Shown piece after piece: positions 15,795 to 24,137 of a stretch of DNA of 64,000 nucleotides (positions within the stretch are counted from its first letter, which is position 1; the number at the start of each line of letters is the position of its first letter). The notes beneath the pieces were generated by a model. The model did not search any database and had not been told where the DNA came from. It saw only the letters and a list, made by a program, of their open reading frames with translations. The DNA comes from Hydrogenophaga aromaticivorans (GTDB taxonomy: Bacteria; Pseudomonadota; Gammaproteobacteria; Burkholderiales; Burkholderiaceae_C). A program made the translations under genes and the position numbers. Where the stretch lies: contig NZ_VYGV01000027.1 of the NCBI RefSeq assembly GCF_013387465.1, forward strand, positions 62,001-126,000. The letters are read 5' to 3'.

Positions 15795-16139
15795 ATGTCC
15801 CTCTCTGCCCTCTCTGGTTCTTCAGCCGCCGCCATCGGCCTGAGCGGCATGCGCGCCGCGCAGCAGCGGCTGGACACGAGCGCGCACAACGTGGCCAACG
15901 CGCTGACGCCGGGTTTCCAGCGTCAGGTGGTGACGCAATCGGCCCAGCCCGGCCTGGGCGGTGTGGACGCGCAGACCGGGCGCGCGTCCGAGGCGGCTTC
16001 GTCGGGCGGCGATGACTTCGGCCATCTGGCCGAAGACATGGTCGCGCAGCGCATGAGCGTCTACAGCTTTGCCGCCAACCTGCGCACGGTTGAAACGCAG
16101 GACCACTTGCTGGGCGCGCTGCTGGACGCCAAAGCCTGA
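15795..16139 (+). CDS. Short flagellar basal-body rod-like protein
   Basis: A 114-residue protein that keeps only the N- and C-terminal signatures of axial rod/hook proteins: LRAAQQRLDTSAHNVANALTPG-like near residues 20-40, and a C-terminal heptad-rich helix (AEDMVAQRMSVYSFAANLRTV) normally used for coiled-coil packing. Authentic FlgB/C/F/G proteins are longer and lie in flagellar operons; no other flagellar gene is nearby. ATG 15795 is chosen for the family start (MSLSALSG). It may be an orphan export substrate or a rod-like accessory protein. The motif recognition is good, the role unclear. Confidence 0.7.
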   Translation: MSLSALSGSSAAAIGLSGMRAAQQRLDTSAHNVANALTPGFQRQVVTQSAQPGLGGVDAQTGRASEAASSGGDDFGHLAEDMVAQRMSVYSFAANLRTVETQDHLLGALLDAKA

Positions 16140-16237
16140 ACGCGCGCAGGGCGGCGGCGCCTCGGCGTAACAGTCCACGACGGCCGTAACCGAAGGCAAG
16201 TGCACCCTTCCTGCAAGCCTTGCTTAAGCTGGGGCGC

Positions 16238-16248
16238 GGCACAATAGG
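16238..16248 (+). promoter_or_regulatory. GGCACAAT-type -10-like element before the DUF3047 gene
   Basis: GGCACAATAGG lies 50-60 bases before ATG 16298. TTGCTT occurs about 17 bases upstream and could be the -35. Similar CACAAT elements precede the P450, thyA and folA genes. Confidence 0.45.
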
Positions 16249-16297
16249 CCCGAATTTTTTGCCCTGGCACCCGGCCGGGCCCAGACCGCCGATCACC

Positions 16298-17140
16298 ATG
16301 CCTTCATCCATCTCCCGCCCCTCGTTGCTCAGGTCCCGTTGCACGCTGCTGCTGTGCGCCCTGCTCGCCGCCTGCGCCGCACCTGCGCCGACATCCACGG
16401 ATGTCGCCGAGGTCGACGAGCCGGAAGAAAGCAGCCGCCGTGCCCCGGTGCCGCCGGTGGTGCTCGATGGCACGGACTGGCAGAACCGGAACCGGATCGA
16501 GGGCCTGGTGCCCGGCACACACTGGGAGCACCAGACCTACGCCAGCCGCCGGCCGACGCGCTACAGCGCGACCGAACACGCCGGCCGACCCGCCGTGATG
16601 GCCCGGGCCGATGGCGCCAACAGCACGCTGAGCCTGCCCCTGAACCCGCCGCCCGGTGCCTTGCCCAAGCGCATCCGGTTTTCGTGGTTCGTGCCGGCGC
16701 TGAACCCGAAGTTCGACCTGGGCGAGAAGGGTGAAGACGACGCCGTGGTGCGCATGATCCTGAGCTTCGAGGGCGACCGCAGCACGCACTGGCGCGCGCG
16801 CGACCACCTGGTGTCCGAGCTGTCCAGCCTGATCGCGGGCAAGCCCTTGCCGTTCGCGTCGATCATGTACGTCTGGGACAGCCGCTACCCCGCGGGCACC
16901 GTGATCCCCAACCCCTACACCGACCGCATCCGCCAGATCGTGGTCGAGTCCGGGCCGGACCGGCTCAACCAGTGGGTGGACTTTGACCGCGACATCGAAG
17001 CCGATTTCCGTCGGGCGTTCGGCGAAGCCCCGGGCCCGCTGGTCGGTCTGGGCCTGATGAGCGACACCAACAACTCGGGCGATTCGGTCACCGCCTGGTA
17101 CGGGCCGATGGACCTGACGCTGTCGACCGCGACACCCTAG
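16298..17140 (+). CDS. DUF3047 family lipoprotein
   Basis: A 280-residue exported protein with a lipoprotein signal: a hydrophobic stretch (LLLCALLAAC) ending in the lipobox LAAC. The mature part resembles DUF3047: RIRFSWFVPAL, DDAVVRMILSFEGD, PFASIMYVWDSRYPAGTV, then IRQIVVESG and a final GLMSDTNNSGDSVTAWYG strand. ATG 16298 is chosen for the signal peptide. It converges with an Lrp-family gene and the two share the bases of their stop codons (CTAG). No function is known for this family. Confidence 0.8.
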   Translation: MPSSISRPSLLRSRCTLLLCALLAACAAPAPTSTDVAEVDEPEESSRRAPVPPVVLDGTDWQNRNRIEGLVPGTHWEHQTYASRRPTRYSATEHAGRPAVMARADGANSTLSLPLNPPPGALPKRIRFSWFVPALNPKFDLGEKGEDDAVVRMILSFEGDRSTHWRARDHLVSELSSLIAGKPLPFASIMYVWDSRYPAGTVIPNPYTDRIRQIVVESGPDRLNQWVDFDRDIEADFRRAFGEAPGPLVGLGLMSDTNNSGDSVTAWYGPMDLTLSTATP

Positions 17141-17592
17141 GAGCCGGCGTCCGTCGGCCGGACCACGCCGCGGCGCGGGATCGGAGTCGAGAACACGATG
17201 GAGGTGCGGGTCTCGCCGTAGCCGTTGATGTCGCCGAGAAAGCGCTCCAGATCGGGCAGGTCCAAGGCCACGACCTGCAACACATACGAGTCCTCGCCGC
17301 TGACGTGGTGGCACTCCAGCACCCGCGCCGAAGCGCGCAGCTTGTCGATCAGCGCCTTCTTGCCCGGTTGCGGCACGTTGATGCCGACGATGGCGCGCAC
17401 GCCGTAGCCCACCTTGGCAGGGTCGATGTCGGCGTGCACACCGCGCACCACGCCCGCCTCCTGCAGGCGCCGCAACCGCTCCAGCGTGGCCGGGACCGAC
17501 AGCCCGACCGCCGCGGCCAGTTCCTTGAGCGAGGCACGGCCATCGGTCTGCAAGGCGGACAGCAACCGCCAGGCCTTGTCGTCCACTTCCAT
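17137..17592 (-). CDS. Lrp/AsnC family transcriptional regulator
   Basis: A 151-residue regulator with an N-terminal winged helix-turn-helix (LLSALQTDGRASLKELAAAVGLSVPATLERLRRLQEAGVV region) and a C-terminal RAM ligand-binding domain (ECHHVSGEDSYVLQVVALD). Such proteins form octamers and sense amino acids. It is divergent from a LysE-type exporter gene with a 105-base gap holding an imperfect dyad. This arrangement is typical of an Lrp protein that controls an amino-acid efflux gene and itself. Confidence 0.9.
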   Translation of the reverse strand: MEVDDKAWRLLSALQTDGRASLKELAAAVGLSVPATLERLRRLQEAGVVRGVHADIDPAKVGYGVRAIVGINVPQPGKKALIDKLRASARVLECHHVSGEDSYVLQVVALDLPDLERFLGDINGYGETRTSIVFSTPIPRRGVVRPTDAGS

Positions 17593-17621
17593 GATCTGCC
17601 CTCTGTTGCCGATGAAGCCTA

Positions 17622-17666
17622 AGAATTTATCGAAAAACAGTCATACGGCCTAATTTTCGTGATTCT
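17622..17666. promoter_or_regulatory. Candidate Lrp-family operator between lrp-like and lysE-like genes
   Basis: AGAATTTATCGAAAA (17622-17636) and TTTTCGTGATTCT (17654-17666) form an imperfect inverted repeat with an AT-rich centre. It lies in the divergent promoter region. Confidence 0.45.
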
Positions 17667-17697
17667 CCCCATCAGATCACCGCTTTAGCATCGGGGC

Positions 17698-18324
17698 ATG
17701 GATGCCACATCGCTCACCGTCTTCTTCAAGGCCGCCCTGATCGGCCTGCTCATCGCTGCGCCGGTCGGCCCCATCGGTCTGCTGACCATGCAGCGCACTC
17801 TGGAGCGCGGCCTGGCCGCCGGACTGGCCACCGGCATGGGTGCGGCCGTGGCCGACGCTTTGTACGGCGCGATCGGGGCGTTTGGCGTGAGCTGGCTGAT
17901 CCATGCCCTGATCGAGGCCAGAACGCCGCTGGCGCTGGGCGGCGGCGCGATCTTGCTGGTGCTGGCCTGGCGCACCTGGCGCGCGCCCGTGACCGACGCG
18001 GTGGCTCCGGCGCGCGACGCGCGCAACCTGCTCGGGCTGGCGGCGGGCACCTTCCTGCTGACCCTGGCCAACCCGGCGACCATCGTGTCCTTCATCGCGG
18101 TGTTCGGCTCGCTCGGCGGCAGCCTGCAGACGGCGCCTTCGCCGTTGTGGATGGTGGCCGGTGTGCTGGCGGGATCGGCCGCCTGGTGGCTGCTGCTCAC
18201 GGCGCTGATCGCGCACCAGCGCAGCCGCTTCACGCCGGCCTGGCGCGGCCGCATCAACCGCGGCTCGGCCGGGTTGCTGGCGGGGTTTGCGCTGTGGCAG
18301 TGGGCCTCGCTGGTGGCCCGGTAA
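17698..18324 (+). CDS. LysE/RhtB family amino-acid exporter
   Basis: A 208-residue inner-membrane protein with about six helices. The N-terminal LLIAAPVGPIGLLTMQRTL carries the family's GP-G signature, and TFLLTLANPATIVSF is the conserved fifth-helix-region motif. Members export lysine, arginine, threonine, homoserine or related compounds. The divergent Lrp/AsnC gene probably regulates it. The exact substrate is not deducible. Confidence 0.9.
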   Translation: MDATSLTVFFKAALIGLLIAAPVGPIGLLTMQRTLERGLAAGLATGMGAAVADALYGAIGAFGVSWLIHALIEARTPLALGGGAILLVLAWRTWRAPVTDAVAPARDARNLLGLAAGTFLLTLANPATIVSFIAVFGSLGGSLQTAPSPLWMVAGVLAGSAAWWLLLTALIAHQRSRFTPAWRGRINRGSAGLLAGFALWQWASLVAR

Positions 18325-18369
18325 AACGCGTCATGTCGCCGGAGCGCCACCCCGACGCATGAAACGGTG

Positions 18370-18447
18370 CAGCCCAGGGCACCGCCGGGCAAGCTTTGCC
18401 GGACGGCCAGTGCCGCCCCCTTGGGGGTAGCGCGCAGCGCTGCGGGG
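18370..18447 (-). repeat. Dispersed GC-rich intergenic repeat, copy 2
   Basis: It contains GGCAAGCTTTGCCGG, the core CCCCCTTGGGGG and a GCGCGCAGCGCTGCGGGGGTG end. That end lies about ten bases downstream of the yebC-like stop codon, in the orientation also seen downstream of the azoreductase and GST genes. Confidence 0.65.
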
Positions 18448-18457
18448 GTGTTTCGTT

Positions 18458-19171
18458 TCAGCCGCCCAGACCTGCGAACACGTTCTGCACATCTTCGTTG
18501 TCGTCCAGCGCGGCCAGGAAGGCTTCCACTTCTTCCAGCGCCTCGGCGCTCAGGCTGGCCGGGTCGATGGGGTTCTTGGGCTTGTAGCCCAGTTTGGTCG
18601 ACAGCACGGTGAAGCCCTGTGCGGGCAGCGCGCGGCTCACGAGGTCGAGGTCCGTCGGGTCGGTGAGGAACACCGTGACGCCCTCCTCGTCAGCAGGTTC
18701 GAAGTCCTGCGCACCGGCTTCGATGGCCGCCAGCTCGGCATCCGCATCCTTCGCAGCAGCCTCGGCTTCGATGATGCCGACGTGGTCAAAGTCCCAGGAC
18801 ACCGAGCCGCTGGTGCCGAGCTGGCCCTTGCGGAACAGCACGCGCATGTCGGAGGCGGCGCGGTTCACGTTGTCGGTCAGGCACTCGACCATCACCGGCA
18901 CGCGGTGCGGCGCGAAACCTTCATAGACCACATGCTCGTAGTTCACCGCCTCGCCCGTGAGGCCGGCGCCCTTCTTGATGGCGCGGTCCAGCGTGTCCTT
19001 GGGCATGGAGACCTTGCGCGCCTGCTCCACCACCAGACGCAGCCGGGCGTTGGCCGCCGGGTCGGCGCCGTTGCGCGCGGCGATCATGATGTCTTTGACC
19101 AGCTTGCCGAAGAGGCGGCCCTTGGCGTTGGCGGCCAGATCCTTGTGTTTTGCTTTCCACTGCGCGCCCAT
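18458..19171 (-). CDS. YebC/PmpR family regulatory protein
   Basis: A 237-residue YebC-family protein. It begins MGAQWKAKHKDLAANAKGRL, the YeeN-like variant, rather than the AGHSKW start of classical YebC. It continues with KDIMIAARNGADPAANARLR, MPKDTLDRAIKKG, the VYEGFAPHRVPVMVECLTDN motif and a C-terminal FLAALDDNEDVQNVFAGL. Members are DNA-binding regulators, and some relieve ribosome stalling. It is monocistronic here, with a dispersed repeat directly after the stop. Confidence 0.9.
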   Translation of the reverse strand: MGAQWKAKHKDLAANAKGRLFGKLVKDIMIAARNGADPAANARLRLVVEQARKVSMPKDTLDRAIKKGAGLTGEAVNYEHVVYEGFAPHRVPVMVECLTDNVNRAASDMRVLFRKGQLGTSGSVSWDFDHVGIIEAEAAAKDADAELAAIEAGAQDFEPADEEGVTVFLTDPTDLDLVSRALPAQGFTVLSTKLGYKPKNPIDPASLSAEALEEVEAFLAALDDNEDVQNVFAGLGG

Positions 19172-19212
19172 GGGGAGTTCCTTGTGTTGTGTGCTGACCG
19201 GGGTGCATGAGT

Positions 19213-20193
19213 TTAGTGGACGTGGTGCAACTCAGGCCTTGGCGCCGGCTGCTCGCTGCAACCACGCAGCGCCACCTGCAGCATGTCGACAAACGCACGC
19301 GTCTTGGCCGGCATGAGCTTGCGCCCCGGGTACACCGCCCAGGCGGTGCTGCTGGGCAGGCACCAGGCCGGCAACACACGCCGCAAAGCCCCCTCGCGCA
19401 CACCAGCCTGCGCAAAGGCGTCGGGCAGGGCCGCGATGCCGGCACCGGCCCGGGCCAGGCGCATCAGCATCTCGGGCGAGTTCGCGCTCATGCGGCCCAC
19501 GGGCACGCCGTCCCAGCGCTGCTCGCCTTGCAGCAGCGTCCAGCCTGCGGCCTCGCCGTTGCCGCGCATCAGGCGCACAGCGGTGTGGCGGGCCAGGTCA
19601 TCCGGGCTGTGCGGGTCGCCGTGTTCGGCCAGGTAGTCGGGCGAGGCATACAGGCCTTGGGTGAACACCGCCAGCTTGCTGGCCACCAGCAGCGCGTCGT
19701 CGGCCAGGTCACCCATGCGCACGGCCACGTCAAAGCCCTCGCCCAGCAGGTCCACCCGCCGGGGCGAAAGGTCGAGCTCCAGCGAAATCGCGGGGTGCAG
19801 CGCCATGAACGCGGCCAGGCTGTCGGCCAGCAGCAGGTTGGCAAAGTCGCTCGGCATGGACACGCGCAGCCGCCCGCTCGGCGCGGCCTGGCGCTGCTCG
19901 CGCAGCAGGCTCACGGCCTCCACCTCGGCCACCACCTGGCGCGCGTGTTCCAGCAGCTGCAGGCCGAATTCGGTGAGGTTCTGGCGGCGCGTGGTGCGCA
20001 GCAGCAGGCGCTCGCCCATGCGCTGCTCCAGCGCGGCCAGCCGACGCGAGACGGTGGATTTGGGCAGGCCCAGGCGCTCGGCCGCGCGGCTGAAGCTGCC
20101 CAGCTCGGCCACGCGGGCAAAGATCAGCAGGTCGTTGGGGTCGATGCCCTGCGCTTCGTCTGATTGTTCCATCATGGCAACAATCATATCCAT
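19213..20193 (-). CDS. LysR family transcriptional regulator (next to azoreductase)
   Basis: A regulator of up to 326 residues with an N-terminal LysR helix-turn-helix (FARVAELGSFSRAAERLGLPKSTVSRRLAALEQ region) and a periplasmic-binding-fold effector domain (RLRVSMPSDFANLLLADSLA, then LELDLSPRRVDLLGEGFDVAV). Starts at 20193, 20187, 20175 or 20172 are all possible; the later ones give a more usual N-terminus. It is divergent from an FMN azoreductase gene across 73 bases, a common arrangement in which the LysR protein controls the reductase in response to quinone or electrophile stress (inference). Confidence 0.88.
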   Translation of the reverse strand: MDMIVAMMEQSDEAQGIDPNDLLIFARVAELGSFSRAAERLGLPKSTVSRRLAALEQRMGERLLLRTTRRQNLTEFGLQLLEHARQVVAEVEAVSLLREQRQAAPSGRLRVSMPSDFANLLLADSLAAFMALHPAISLELDLSPRRVDLLGEGFDVAVRMGDLADDALLVASKLAVFTQGLYASPDYLAEHGDPHSPDDLARHTAVRLMRGNGEAAGWTLLQGEQRWDGVPVGRMSANSPEMLMRLARAGAGIAALPDAFAQAGVREGALRRVLPAWCLPSSTAWAVYPGRKLMPAKTRAFVDMLQVALRGCSEQPAPRPELHHVH

Positions 20194-20266
20194 TTCAAGG
20201 GATTTTCAAGGTGATTGATGCGCCGTAAATTACACCCATCGAACCACCCTTTTCAAGGAAACCACC

Positions 20267-20866
20267 ATGAACATCCTGCAGATCAACGCCAGTGCCCGCC
20301 GCGAAGGCGCCAACTCCACCAAGGTCGCCAACAGCGTGGTGGAGCGCCTGAAGGCCGCCCACCCCGCCGCCACGTTCACCCTGCGCGACCTGGCCGTGAC
20401 CCCGCACCCGGTGCTGGACGAAGCCGCACTCGGCGCCCTGTTCACCCCGGCCGACCAGCGCACCCCTGAGCAGGCCGCCCGCGTGGCGCTGGACGACGCG
20501 CTGATCGCCGAAATCCAGGCACACGACACCATCGTGCTGGGCGTGCCCATGTACAACTTCGGCGTGCCCGTGCAGCTCAAGGCCTGGATCGACGCCATCG
20601 CCCGCGCCGGCACCACCTTCCGCTACACCGCGAGCGGCCCCGAAGGTCTGCTCAAGGGCAAGACCGTGTACGTGGCCCTGGCGCGCGGCGGCCTGTACCG
20701 CGACACCCCCAACGACTCGCAGGTGCCGTACCTCAAGGCCGTGCTGGGCTTCCTGGGCCTGACCGACGTGCGCTTCATTTACGCCGAAGGCCTGGCCATG
20801 GGTCCGGAGGCCGCCGCCAAGGGCTTTGCACAAGCTGAGGCCGATCTGCAAGCTGCACTGGTTTGA
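20267..20866 (+). CDS. azoR: FMN-dependent NADH-azoreductase
   Basis: A 199-residue flavodoxin-fold reductase. The FMN-phosphate loop is INASARREGANSTKVAN, and PMYNFGVPVQLKAWIDAIAR with ALARGGLYRD form the rest of the flavin site. These enzymes reduce azo compounds and quinones by two electrons and protect against thiol or quinone stress. ATG 20267 has AAGGAAACC upstream. A LysR gene diverges and a dispersed repeat begins five bases past the stop. Confidence 0.92.
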   Translation: MNILQINASARREGANSTKVANSVVERLKAAHPAATFTLRDLAVTPHPVLDEAALGALFTPADQRTPEQAARVALDDALIAEIQAHDTIVLGVPMYNFGVPVQLKAWIDAIARAGTTFRYTASGPEGLLKGKTVYVALARGGLYRDTPNDSQVPYLKAVLGFLGLTDVRFIYAEGLAMGPEAAAKGFAQAEADLQAALV

Positions 20867-20870
20867 TCTG

Positions 20871-20952
20871 ACCACCCCCGCCGCGCTGCGCGCGACCCCC
20901 TCCAGGGGGTAACGCGAGCGGCCCGGCGGAGCCGGTTCCGCCGCGTTCTGGG
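20871..20952 (+). repeat. Dispersed GC-rich intergenic repeat, copy 3
   Basis: It starts ACCACCCCCGCCGCGCTGCGCGC, holds the core CCCCCTCCAGGGGG and continues GGCCCGGCGGAGCCGG. Its reverse complement aligns over its length with the copy at 35018-35098. It begins within five bases of the azoR stop. Confidence 0.7.
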
Positions 20953-21008
20953 TTGGGGCACGGCGCTTCGGAGATGCTCACCCCACCCCGTTTCACAAGG
21001 AGACTGCC

Positions 21009-21896
21009 ATGACCACCACCCTCACCACCCCCAGCGTCCATCAACCACGCCGTGTCGAGCGGCTGATCGCGGGGCAGCCCACGTCCGACGGCGCGGGCGT
21101 GAAACTCACCCGCGTGCTCACGCAGGACCTGCAGCGCCGGCTCGACCCGTTCCTGATGCTCGATGCCTTCGGCAGCGACAACCCCGACGACTACATCGCC
21201 GGTTTCCCCGACCACCCGCACCGCGGCTTCGAGACCATCACCTACATGATCGCGGGCCGCATGCTGCACCGCGATAGCGCGGGTCACGAAGGCCTGCTGG
21301 AGAACGGCGGCGTGCAGTGGATGACGGCCGGCAAAGGCGTGATCCATTCCGAGATTCCGCAGCAGGAAGCGGGCGTGATGGAAGGCTTCCAGCTCTGGCT
21401 GAACCTGCCTGGGCGCGACAAGATGAACGCGCCCTGGTACCGCGATTTCAAGAACGCCGAGCTGCCCCAGTTCACCACGCCCGAGGGTGTGGCTGTGACC
21501 GTGATCGCGGGTGAAAGCCACGGTGTGGGGGGTGCCGTGACCCGCGACGCCACCGCGCCGGTGTACCTCGACCTGCACCTGCCCAGCGGCGCTTCGTTCG
21601 CGCAGGCCCTGCCCGCCGGGCACAACGCCTTCGTCTACGTGTACCGCGGCGAGGTCAAGATCGGTGGCCAGAACGTGCCGGTGCAGCGCATGGCCCTGCT
21701 CGCCAACGATGCGGGTGCCGACGGCGTGGTGATCGAAGCCTGCAGCGACGCCAAGGCCTTGCTCATCGCCGGCCGACCGCTGAAAGAACCGATCGCGCAG
21801 TACGGCCCGTTCGTGATGAATACGAAGGACGAGATCTACCAGGCGCTGAACGACTTCCGCGACGGGCGGCTGGGCGAAGAAAGCCAGCGGGCCTGA
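21009..21896 (+). CDS. Pirin family protein
   Basis: A 295-residue bicupin. The N-terminal cupin metal site is FPDHPHRGFETITYM (two His) with a further His/Glu pair in GVIHSEIPQQE, the canonical pirin set. The C-terminal cupin begins near YLDLHLPSGASFAQALPAGHNAF. ATG 21009 follows AAGGAGAC. Some bacterial pirins are quercetin 2,3-dioxygenases or redox-linked regulators. Position after a LysR/azoreductase pair suggests a shared redox or aromatic-stress context, but the dispersed repeat in between probably separates transcripts. Confidence 0.9.
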   Translation: MTTTLTTPSVHQPRRVERLIAGQPTSDGAGVKLTRVLTQDLQRRLDPFLMLDAFGSDNPDDYIAGFPDHPHRGFETITYMIAGRMLHRDSAGHEGLLENGGVQWMTAGKGVIHSEIPQQEAGVMEGFQLWLNLPGRDKMNAPWYRDFKNAELPQFTTPEGVAVTVIAGESHGVGGAVTRDATAPVYLDLHLPSGASFAQALPAGHNAFVYVYRGEVKIGGQNVPVQRMALLANDAGADGVVIEACSDAKALLIAGRPLKEPIAQYGPFVMNTKDEIYQALNDFRDGRLGEESQRA

Positions 21897-21910
21897 ACGG
21901 CCCGATCGCC

Positions 21911-22843
21911 CTACCCCTGGGGCGCGACCGACGGGGTCTGTTCAGCCTGGCGCAACACGGCTTGCCAGAACACCTCGGCAGCCGCTCCATGGGCCCGCTT
22001 GTCTCGAAACAGGCGGATGTCCAGGGCGATGTCCCATTCAGATGAACCCACCTGGACCAGACGTCCCGTGGCCAGGTCATCGGCCACCAGCGTCATGGGC
22101 AGCCATGCGATGCCCCGTCCGCCCAGGGCCATCGTCCGGAGCACCGAAGCCAGGTGCGCAGTGAACGTGGTCTGCAGATTCAAGCGCGCCAACCGCTCCC
22201 CGCTGGCCTCGCGAAGAATCCGCCCCAGCCCCGACTCTTCGCTGTAGGCCAGCAGCGGCGCCCCGCGGGCGCCGTCCGGCTTCAGCGCATGGGCCACCTG
22301 CCCCTGGGCATCGACGCCCGACACGGGCACCAGGGTGTCGCCACCCACCACCAGCGACGGATAGCCGGCGGTCTCCAGCGGCCCACGGGTGCCCCGGTGC
22401 GCATGGCTCAGGATGAAGTGCACCTTGCTGTCCTGCAGCAGCGACTCGCAGCGGTGCATCACGTCGGACACCAGCTGCACGGGGCCCACCGCCAGCTGCG
22501 ATTCGAGGCCACGCAACCAGCCCGGCATGAAGGTGAACGACAGCGCGTGCGTCGCCGCGAACTTCAGCGTGGACGCGTTGGCTTCGGCGATGGACTGCGC
22601 CTCGCCCGGCAGGCGCGCCACCTGCGCCAGCAGGCCCTGCGCCACACCCCTGAACCACTCACCCGCCTCGGTCAGGCGCGCCGGCTGTGAGCTGCGATCG
22701 AACAGTTCGACGCCCAGCCACTCCTCCAGCGCGCGAATGCGCCGGCTGAACGCGGGCTGCGTCATGTGCCGATCTTCGGCCGCGCGGGAGAAATTTCCGG
22801 TGGCCGCCAGAGCCCCGAAATCGTCCAGCCAGGAGAGGTTCAT
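21911..22843 (-). CDS. LysR family regulator, divergent from D-tartrate dehydratase
   Basis: A 310-residue LysR protein. It opens MNLSWLDDFGALAATGNFSR, and its helix-turn-helix includes DRHMTQPAFSRRIRALEEWL. The effector domain runs from about residue 90. It is divergent from the D-tartrate dehydratase gene with a 96-base gap containing the direct repeat AGCATTG at 22859 and 22880, 21 bases apart. Most likely the activator of that operon (inference). Confidence 0.88.
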   Translation of the reverse strand: MNLSWLDDFGALAATGNFSRAAEDRHMTQPAFSRRIRALEEWLGVELFDRSSQPARLTEAGEWFRGVAQGLLAQVARLPGEAQSIAEANASTLKFAATHALSFTFMPGWLRGLESQLAVGPVQLVSDVMHRCESLLQDSKVHFILSHAHRGTRGPLETAGYPSLVVGGDTLVPVSGVDAQGQVAHALKPDGARGAPLLAYSEESGLGRILREASGERLARLNLQTTFTAHLASVLRTMALGGRGIAWLPMTLVADDLATGRLVQVGSSEWDIALDIRLFRDKRAHGAAAEVFWQAVLRQAEQTPSVAPQG

Positions 22844-22939
22844 GGGCGGTGCTTTGAAAGCATTGAAGCAGAGAAAAACAGCATTGGTCAGCGCGCTCGG
22901 ATTCCGAAATCATAGGCCCTCTTCTTTCTGGAGCCCCTC

Positions 22940-24109
22940 ATGAAAATCGTTGAAATCAGAGAAAAAACCCTGCCCATCAGCTCGCCCATCCGCAATGCCT
23001 ACATCGACTTCAGCAAGATGACGCTGAGCCTGGTGGCCGTGATCACCGACGTGATTCGCGACGGTAAACCGGTGGTCGGCTACGGCTTCAATTCCAACGG
23101 CCGCTACGGACAGGGCAAGCTCATGCGCGAGCGCTTCATCCCGCGCGTGATGGAGGCCCACCCCGATTCGTTGATCGACGACAGCGGCAAGAACCTCGAT
23201 CCGCACAAGATCTGGGCCACCATGTTCACGAACGAAAAGCCGGGCGGTCACGGTGAGCGTTCGGTGGCCATCGGCACCATCGACATGGCGGTCTGGGACG
23301 CCGTGGCCAAAATCGAAGGCGTGCCCCTGTTCCAGCTGCTGGCCAACCGCTACGGCAACGGTCAGGCCAACCGCAAGATCTTCGTCTATGCCGCCGGTGG
23401 CTACTACTACCCGGGGCAGGACCACAAGAAGCTGCAGGACGAGATGCGCAGCTACATCGACCGTGGCTACACCGTGGTCAAGAAGAAGATCGGCGGCGCC
23501 TCGCTCGACGAAGACCTGCGCCGCATCGACTCGATCATGGAGGTGCTGCAGGACGGCCAGAAGCTGTGCGTGGACGCCAACGGCCGTTTCGATCTGGACA
23601 CCGCGATCCAGTACGCCAAGGCCCTGTCGCAGTACGACCTGTTCTGGTACGAGGAGCCGGGCGACCCGCTCGACTACGAGCTGCAGGCGGCCCTGCGCAA
23701 CTACTACAAGAACCCCATGGCCACCGGCGAAGACCTGTTCTCGATGCAGGACGCGCGCAACCTGATCCGCTACGGCGGCATGCGCCCGGACCGCGACTGG
23801 CTGCAGTTCGACTGCGCGCTGAGCTACGGTCTGGTCGAATACCTGCGCACGCTGGACATGCTCAAGGAACACGGCTGGTCGGCCAGCCGCTGCATCCCGC
23901 ACGGGGGACACCAGATGTCGCTGAACATCGCGGCCGGTCTGGGCCTGGGCGGCAACGAAAGCTACCCCGACCTGTTCCAGCCCTTCGGCGGCTTCCCGGA
24001 CGGCGTGAAGGTCGAGGGCGGCTACGTCACCCTGCCCGACCAACTGCCCGGCATCGGCTTTGAAGGCAAGGCCGATCTGTTCAAGGAAATGCAGGCGCTG
24101 TCTGCTTGA
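22940..24109 (+). CDS. tarD: D-tartrate dehydratase, enolase superfamily
   Basis: A 389-residue mandelate-racemase-subgroup enzyme expected to dehydrate D-tartrate to oxaloacetate. It closely matches my memory of Bradyrhizobium TarD: the opening SSPIRNAYIDFSKMT, GYGFNSNGRYGQG and PGGHGERSVAIGTIDMAVWD. Catalytic residues fall as expected within one position: the KxK pair Lys181/Lys183, metal ligands Asp212, Glu238 and Glu264, and base His321 in CIPHGGHQMSLNIA. ATG 22940 is preceded by a weak GGAG. It is followed by a Bug-type binding protein gene and faces its own LysR regulator. Specificity is inferred from similarity. Confidence 0.85.
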   Translation: MKIVEIREKTLPISSPIRNAYIDFSKMTLSLVAVITDVIRDGKPVVGYGFNSNGRYGQGKLMRERFIPRVMEAHPDSLIDDSGKNLDPHKIWATMFTNEKPGGHGERSVAIGTIDMAVWDAVAKIEGVPLFQLLANRYGNGQANRKIFVYAAGGYYYPGQDHKKLQDEMRSYIDRGYTVVKKKIGGASLDEDLRRIDSIMEVLQDGQKLCVDANGRFDLDTAIQYAKALSQYDLFWYEEPGDPLDYELQAALRNYYKNPMATGEDLFSMQDARNLIRYGGMRPDRDWLQFDCALSYGLVEYLRTLDMLKEHGWSASRCIPHGGHQMSLNIAAGLGLGGNESYPDLFQPFGGFPDGVKVEGGYVTLPDQLPGIGFEGKADLFKEMQALSA

Positions 24110-24137
24110 GCACCCTCACCACAACAGGAGACAAACC

